DNA from: Syntrophaceae bacterium UBA1411
GTDB taxonomy: Bacteria; Desulfobacterota; Syntrophia; Syntrophales; Smithellaceae
Length of the DNA stretch: 8,850 nt
Reading direction: 5' to 3'
NCBI GenBank assembly: GCA_002304995.1
Contig: DBPV01000142.1
Span: forward strand, 1-8,850
How positions within the stretch are numbered: the first letter of the stretch is position 1; each line of letters starts with the position of its first letter. The notes under the pieces were generated by a model that was not told where the DNA came from, did no database searches, and saw nothing but the letters and a program-made list of their open reading frames with translations. The position numbers were made by a program, and so were the translations under genes. Below are positions 6,622 through 8,850 of this stretch, in pieces.

Positions 6622-8022
6622 TCAGGGTCTCCGGCCTTCACCGGGGCCGGGGCCGCGACCGGGCGCCTCGCCCCGATCCATCATGCGCGGGGGCGCGCCG
6701 TTTCCTTCTCCGCGCGGCAGCGCCCGCGGAGGCGCCGGCACGTCACGGCCGCGGATCGTTCCGGGATCCCGCTGCGGAATGCCGGGAGCGCGGTTGGGCG
6801 GTTCGTTGCGGTCGCGGATCACCGGCTGGCTGCGCGGGCCGATTCCCGGCTGCGGCGGCCGCTCGATATCGCGGTCGTAGCCCGGAGGCGTTTTCACGCC
6901 CGGTTTGCGGCCGATGTCGCCGGGCCGCGGCCCGATGGGCGTCTGATCCTGGCCGGGAACGGGCGGCGTCTTCACGACCGGCTTGCGGCCGATATCGCCC
7001 GGGCGCGGTCCCGGATCGCGTTTATCCCGGTCGATGACGCCGGGTTTGCGCGGATCGGGCTTTTTGTCCCGGTCGCCCGGTCGGGGCTGTCTGTCCCTGG
7101 GATCGTAAGGACGCCTGTCGCCGGGCGGGCGGTCCCAGCGCTGTCCTGGCGGCACGGGTTTGGCCGGCGGACGAAAACGCGGAATCTCGTCGCCGCGCTT
7201 CTTGCGGATATCCCGCCGGTCGCGGTCCGGCCGCCACGGGCGGCGGTCCCAGTCGCGGTGGCGGTCATGCCAGCGGTAATAGCGGCGGGTCCGGTCAATG
7301 TCCACAATGATCACCTGGCGATCGATCCAGTTGAAGCTCGACCAGCCGAAAACGCCGAATCCCACGTAAAACCTGGGTGAAAAGAAGACGCCCGGCCCCG
7401 TCACCACGAGCCCCGGCAGAATGATCGGCACGGGCGGGAACAGGGGCAGCCACCAGGTTCCGTAAACGTAATAGGGGTCATACGCCGGAATGTAAATGTA
7501 ATCGGGCGCCACCGGTTCGATCCGGATGTAACGGTCTTCAATAACCACCCGCTGCTCGGGAGACGTGTCCAGATTGCCGGCGGCGCGCGCCCGGGCGCGC
7601 AGCTCCTGAATCGTGTCCATGACGTCCTGTTCCTGGTTGGTAAACGCGTCGCCCACGCTCGCCGTCCAGCTCAGGTTCTCGCTCAGCATGGTCAGCACTT
7701 TCGGATAGTGGCACAAAGCCAGCACGCTCACGTCCCAGTCCTTCGCCGAAAGCGCTTCATCCAAGGCTTCGCCTCTCAGATACGGATTGCGCGTTATCCA
7801 CCGTTCGGCCTCGGCGACTTCGAACGGATACGTGGCGGCCATCAGTATCTGGGTCAAGAGCACATCGGGATAAAGAGCGATCGGCGCCAGCATCTGCGCC
7901 AGCTCCTCCTGGCTCAAGGTTTGCTGAGCATAGGAGTCTCTGTAGTCCTGGGCCCAGACACCCGCAGGAACCAGCATGGCTATCAGCATGATCATAACGA
8001 TCATCTTTTTGATGGTTTTCAT
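6622..8022 (-). CDS. Secreted DUF3300 domain protein with Arg/Pro/Asp-rich repeat tail
   Basis: This 466-residue exported protein starts with a classical signal peptide (MKTIKKMIVMIMLIAMLVP, cleavage likely after VWA at residue 24). The conserved DUF3300 core follows (about 35-245): LAPIALYPDVLLTQILMAAT, TYPFEVAEAERW and KDWDVSVLALCHYPKVLTML, then the aromatic stretch YIYIPAYDPYYVYGTWW (175-191). A glycine/proline/aromatic hydrophobic segment (about 192-232) may touch the membrane. From about residue 245 the tail is low-complexity and rich in Arg, Pro, Asp and Gly. It contains a 17-residue repeat, GPRPGDIGRKPxVKTPP, at 338-354 and 364-380, a 26-residue period. The biochemical function of DUF3300 is not known. 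The start has a strong AAGGAGG site, but 13 bases upstream. A good promoter lies ahead, so this is probably the first gene of the operon with the patatin-barrel and recQ genes. Confidence 0.92.
   Translation of the reverse strand: MKTIKKMIVMIMLIAMLVPAGVWAQDYRDSYAQQTLSQEELAQMLAPIALYPDVLLTQILMAATYPFEVAEAERWITRNPYLRGEALDEALSAKDWDVSVLALCHYPKVLTMLSENLSWTASVGDAFTNQEQDVMDTIQELRARARAAGNLDTSPEQRVVIEDRYIRIEPVAPDYIYIPAYDPYYVYGTWWLPLFPPVPIILPGLVVTGPGVFFSPRFYVGFGVFGWSSFNWIDRQVIIVDIDRTRRYYRWHDRHRDWDRRPWRPDRDRRDIRKKRGDEIPRFRPPAKPVPPGQRWDRPPGDRRPYDPRDRQPRPGDRDKKPDPRKPGVIDRDKRDPGPRPGDIGRKPVVKTPPVPGQDQTPIGPRPGDIGRKPGVKTPPGYDRDIERPPQPGIGPRSQPVIRDRNEPPNRAPGIPQRDPGTIRGRDVPAPPRALPRGEGNGAPPRMMDRGEAPGRGPGPGEGRRP
7991..8022 (-). 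other. Signal peptide coding region start of the DUF3300 gene with distant ribosome site
   Basis: The ribosome site TAAGGAGG (8045-8038, minus strand) matches the anti-Shine-Dalgarno well but lies 13 bases from the ATG at 8022. The spacer contains the dyad TTAACCGTTAA (8024-8034), which could bring the two closer only if it folds, and its A/U-only arms are weak. No better in-frame start lies closer. The next ATG (codon 7) would strip the basic residues from the signal peptide, so 8022 is retained. Confidence 0.5.
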
Positions 8023-8050
8023 CTTAACGGTTAAACCTCCTTACAGGTTG

Positions 8051-8074
8051 GCGGGGAAAAACATTTTCTCCCGC
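8051..8074 (-). promoter_or_regulatory. Leader hairpin upstream of the DUF3300 ribosome site
   Basis: In the predicted untranslated leader the minus strand can fold as GCGGG-A-GAAAA over TTTTT-C-CCCGC around a short loop. That gives five GC pairs, one A-C mismatch, one G-U pair and three or four A-U pairs. It ends just before the AAGGAGG ribosome site and is not followed by a T-run, so it is not an intrinsic terminator. It may stabilise the mRNA or affect translation. This is inferred from base pairing only. Confidence 0.35.
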
Positions 8075-8104
8075 TCAGTCGGTTCACGCTTTTTCTTGGC
8101 AATC

Positions 8105-8133
8105 AGTATAGTGATTGAAAACCATAAAATCAA
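8105..8133 (-). promoter_or_regulatory. Sigma70-type promoter for the DUF3300-patatin-recQ operon
   Basis: On the minus strand a -35 box TTGATT (8133-8128) and a -10 box TATACT (8110-8105) are separated by exactly 17 bases, a near-consensus housekeeping promoter. Transcription would begin around 8098, leaving a leader of about 75 bases before the DUF3300 ATG. The surroundings are notably AT-rich compared with the flanking genes. A near-palindrome AATCA-g-TATA-g-TGATT (8101-8116) covers the -10 box and could be an operator. Confidence 0.65.
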
Positions 8134-8150
8134 TGGCTATGATGGCACAC

Positions 8151-8180
8151 AAAAAAACGCGTCCGGCGCTCGTTTCACTT
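8151..8180 (-). terminator. Possible weak intrinsic terminator after ogt
   Basis: Downstream of the ogt stop the minus strand has AAACG, then a GC-rich segment, then CGTTT leading into a run of seven T (8157-8151). The stem is only about five pairs (AAACG/CGTTT) with a large GC loop, or three GC pairs in an alternative fold, so this is a weak candidate. It is placed sensibly, between ogt and the promoter of the next operon. Confidence 0.3.
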
Positions 8181-8198
8181 TGAAAAATACGCTGCCGG

Positions 8199-8741
8199 TC
8201 AGCCAATGATGCAGTCGCGCCGCACGCGGCCGCGGGCGTCAAACAAGACTCCCTCTTTTTCGAGGAGTTCTTTTTTCATGGCGCTGCCGCCGCCGAACCG
8301 GCCCACGGATCCGTCGGCGCGGACGACGCGATGGCAGGGAACGATAATCGGAAACGGATTGTTCGCCATCACCGTGCCCACCGCCCGGGCCGCCCCCGGA
8401 TGACCGACACGCTTCGCCAGGCCCGAATACGTGGCAACCTTTCCCCGCGGAATCCGGCAGGTCTGTTGAAGCACTTCGGCCGAAAAGCCCGCCAGCCTGT
8501 CGCGATTGAGAGCAGAAAACGCGGAGGGCGTTTTCTGCCCTTCATACAGATCGGCGATCAGGCGGTCCAAACCGGCAGCGCGGCGCGGCGTTTTTCCGAC
8601 GGACGGAAAGTCCCGGATAATCCGGTCGCTCATTTTTTCCCGGCCGGGCAGGTAGATGAATTCCGCCTGCGGCTTGCCGCTTTGATCGCTCCAGACCAGA
8701 CCGATTTCCTCTTTTCCGACTTTAATGATTTGGTAAAACAT
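8199..8741 (-). CDS. ogt: Methylated-DNA--[protein]-cysteine S-methyltransferase
   Basis: This 180-residue protein is a suicidal repair enzyme that moves the alkyl group from O6-alkylguanine in DNA to its own cysteine. The active site PCHRV is present with C136. The DNA-binding helix region carries RIPRGKVATYSGLAKRVGHPGAARAVG, with R119 in the place of the arginine finger that flips the base. The Asn hinge is N128 in NNPFPIIVPCHRV, and E163 in KEG matches the glutamate of the catalytic relay. An N-terminal domain of about 85 residues (ending near LNRDRLAGFSAEVL) makes it the single-domain Ogt/AGT length rather than an Ada fusion; no Ada zinc domain is present. The ATG at 8741 has AGGAAAG/GAGG sequences just upstream. 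It reads in the same direction as the next operon but is separated from it by 176 bases containing a promoter. Confidence 0.95.
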   Translation of the reverse strand: MFYQIIKVGKEEIGLVWSDQSGKPQAEFIYLPGREKMSDRIIRDFPSVGKTPRRAAGLDRLIADLYEGQKTPSAFSALNRDRLAGFSAEVLQQTCRIPRGKVATYSGLAKRVGHPGAARAVGTVMANNPFPIIVPCHRVVRADGSVGRFGGGSAMKKELLEKEGVLFDARGRVRRDCIIG

Positions 8742-8757
8742 AAAACCTCGCTTTCCT

Positions 8758-8850
8758 TTTGTCCCCCGCAGCGTTTGTCCCCCGCCGGCGGGGGTGTCAC
8801 GAAGTGACAGGGGTGGTCACCTCCCCCTGCGCCCCCTCCAGAGGGGGACA
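8758..8850. repeat. GC-rich palindromic intergenic repeat with terminal inverted repeats
   Basis: Directly upstream of the ogt ribosome site lies a dense set of repeats. There are two direct copies of TTTGTCCCCCGC (8758-8769 and 8774-8785), a perfect 16-base palindrome CCCCCGCCGGCGGGGG (8779-8794), a hairpin TGTCAC-GAA-GTGACA (8795-8809), and a hairpin CCCCCTC-CA-GAGGGGG (8832-8847). The stretch 8776-8850 is bounded by inverted copies of TGTCCCCC (8776-8783) and GGGGGACA (8843-8850). The layout resembles a REP/BIME-like or MITE-like element. It reaches the window edge and may continue. No coding sequence is seen in it. Confidence 0.6.

Noticed and set aside
6343..7380. A 345-codon plus-strand open frame
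   Set aside because: It is antisense to the DUF3300 tail and the patatin N-terminus, and is Ala/Arg/Pro-rich without any domain.
8758..8850. CRISPR-like array at the right edge
   Set aside because: The repeats are short, GC-rich hairpins of differing sequence without regular unique spacers, and no cas gene is nearby.

Overview
The window is GC-rich DNA from a Gram-negative bacterium. The outer-membrane evidence is a patatin phospholipase fused to an Omp85/BamA-type beta-barrel that ends in phenylalanine, plus two secreted envelope proteins. The gene set (DUF3300 protein, patatin-barrel, RecQ, large NCS2 permease) resembles Desulfobacterota (Syntrophales-like 'deltaproteobacteria'). That placement is an inference from gene content, not from a marker gene.

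All six genes lie on the minus strand, so transcription runs from high to low coordinates. In that order: a palindrome-rich GC repeat at the right edge (about 8758-8850); ogt, a DNA repair methyltransferase (8199-8741); a 176-base intergenic region with a good sigma70-type promoter and a leader hairpin; a secreted DUF3300 protein with a long Arg/Pro/Asp-rich tail (6622-8022); the patatin-POTRA-barrel protein (4332-6590); recQ (2507-4303); a 147-base gap; an NCS2-type permease split by a frameshift (649-2359); and a class I SAM methyltransferase that runs off the left edge (1-620).

The DUF3300, patatin and recQ genes are separated by only about 30 bases and probably form one transcript from the promoter near 8105-8133. 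The permease may continue that transcript or have its own weak promoter. The methyltransferase follows the permease by 28 bases. The first two operon genes are envelope proteins. RecQ is a DNA repair helicase with no obvious functional link to them, and ogt is a separate repair gene upstream.

No defence island, CRISPR array, RNA gene or insertion sequence was seen. The points worth a second look are the permease (a frameshift, an unusual TM8 motif in which the expected Glu/Asp pair is Lys/Asn, and a soluble C-terminal extension that looks like a degenerate GHKL/anti-sigma-type ATPase fold), the patatin-barrel next to DUF3300, the internal repeat in the DUF3300 tail, and the palindromic repeat at the right edge.
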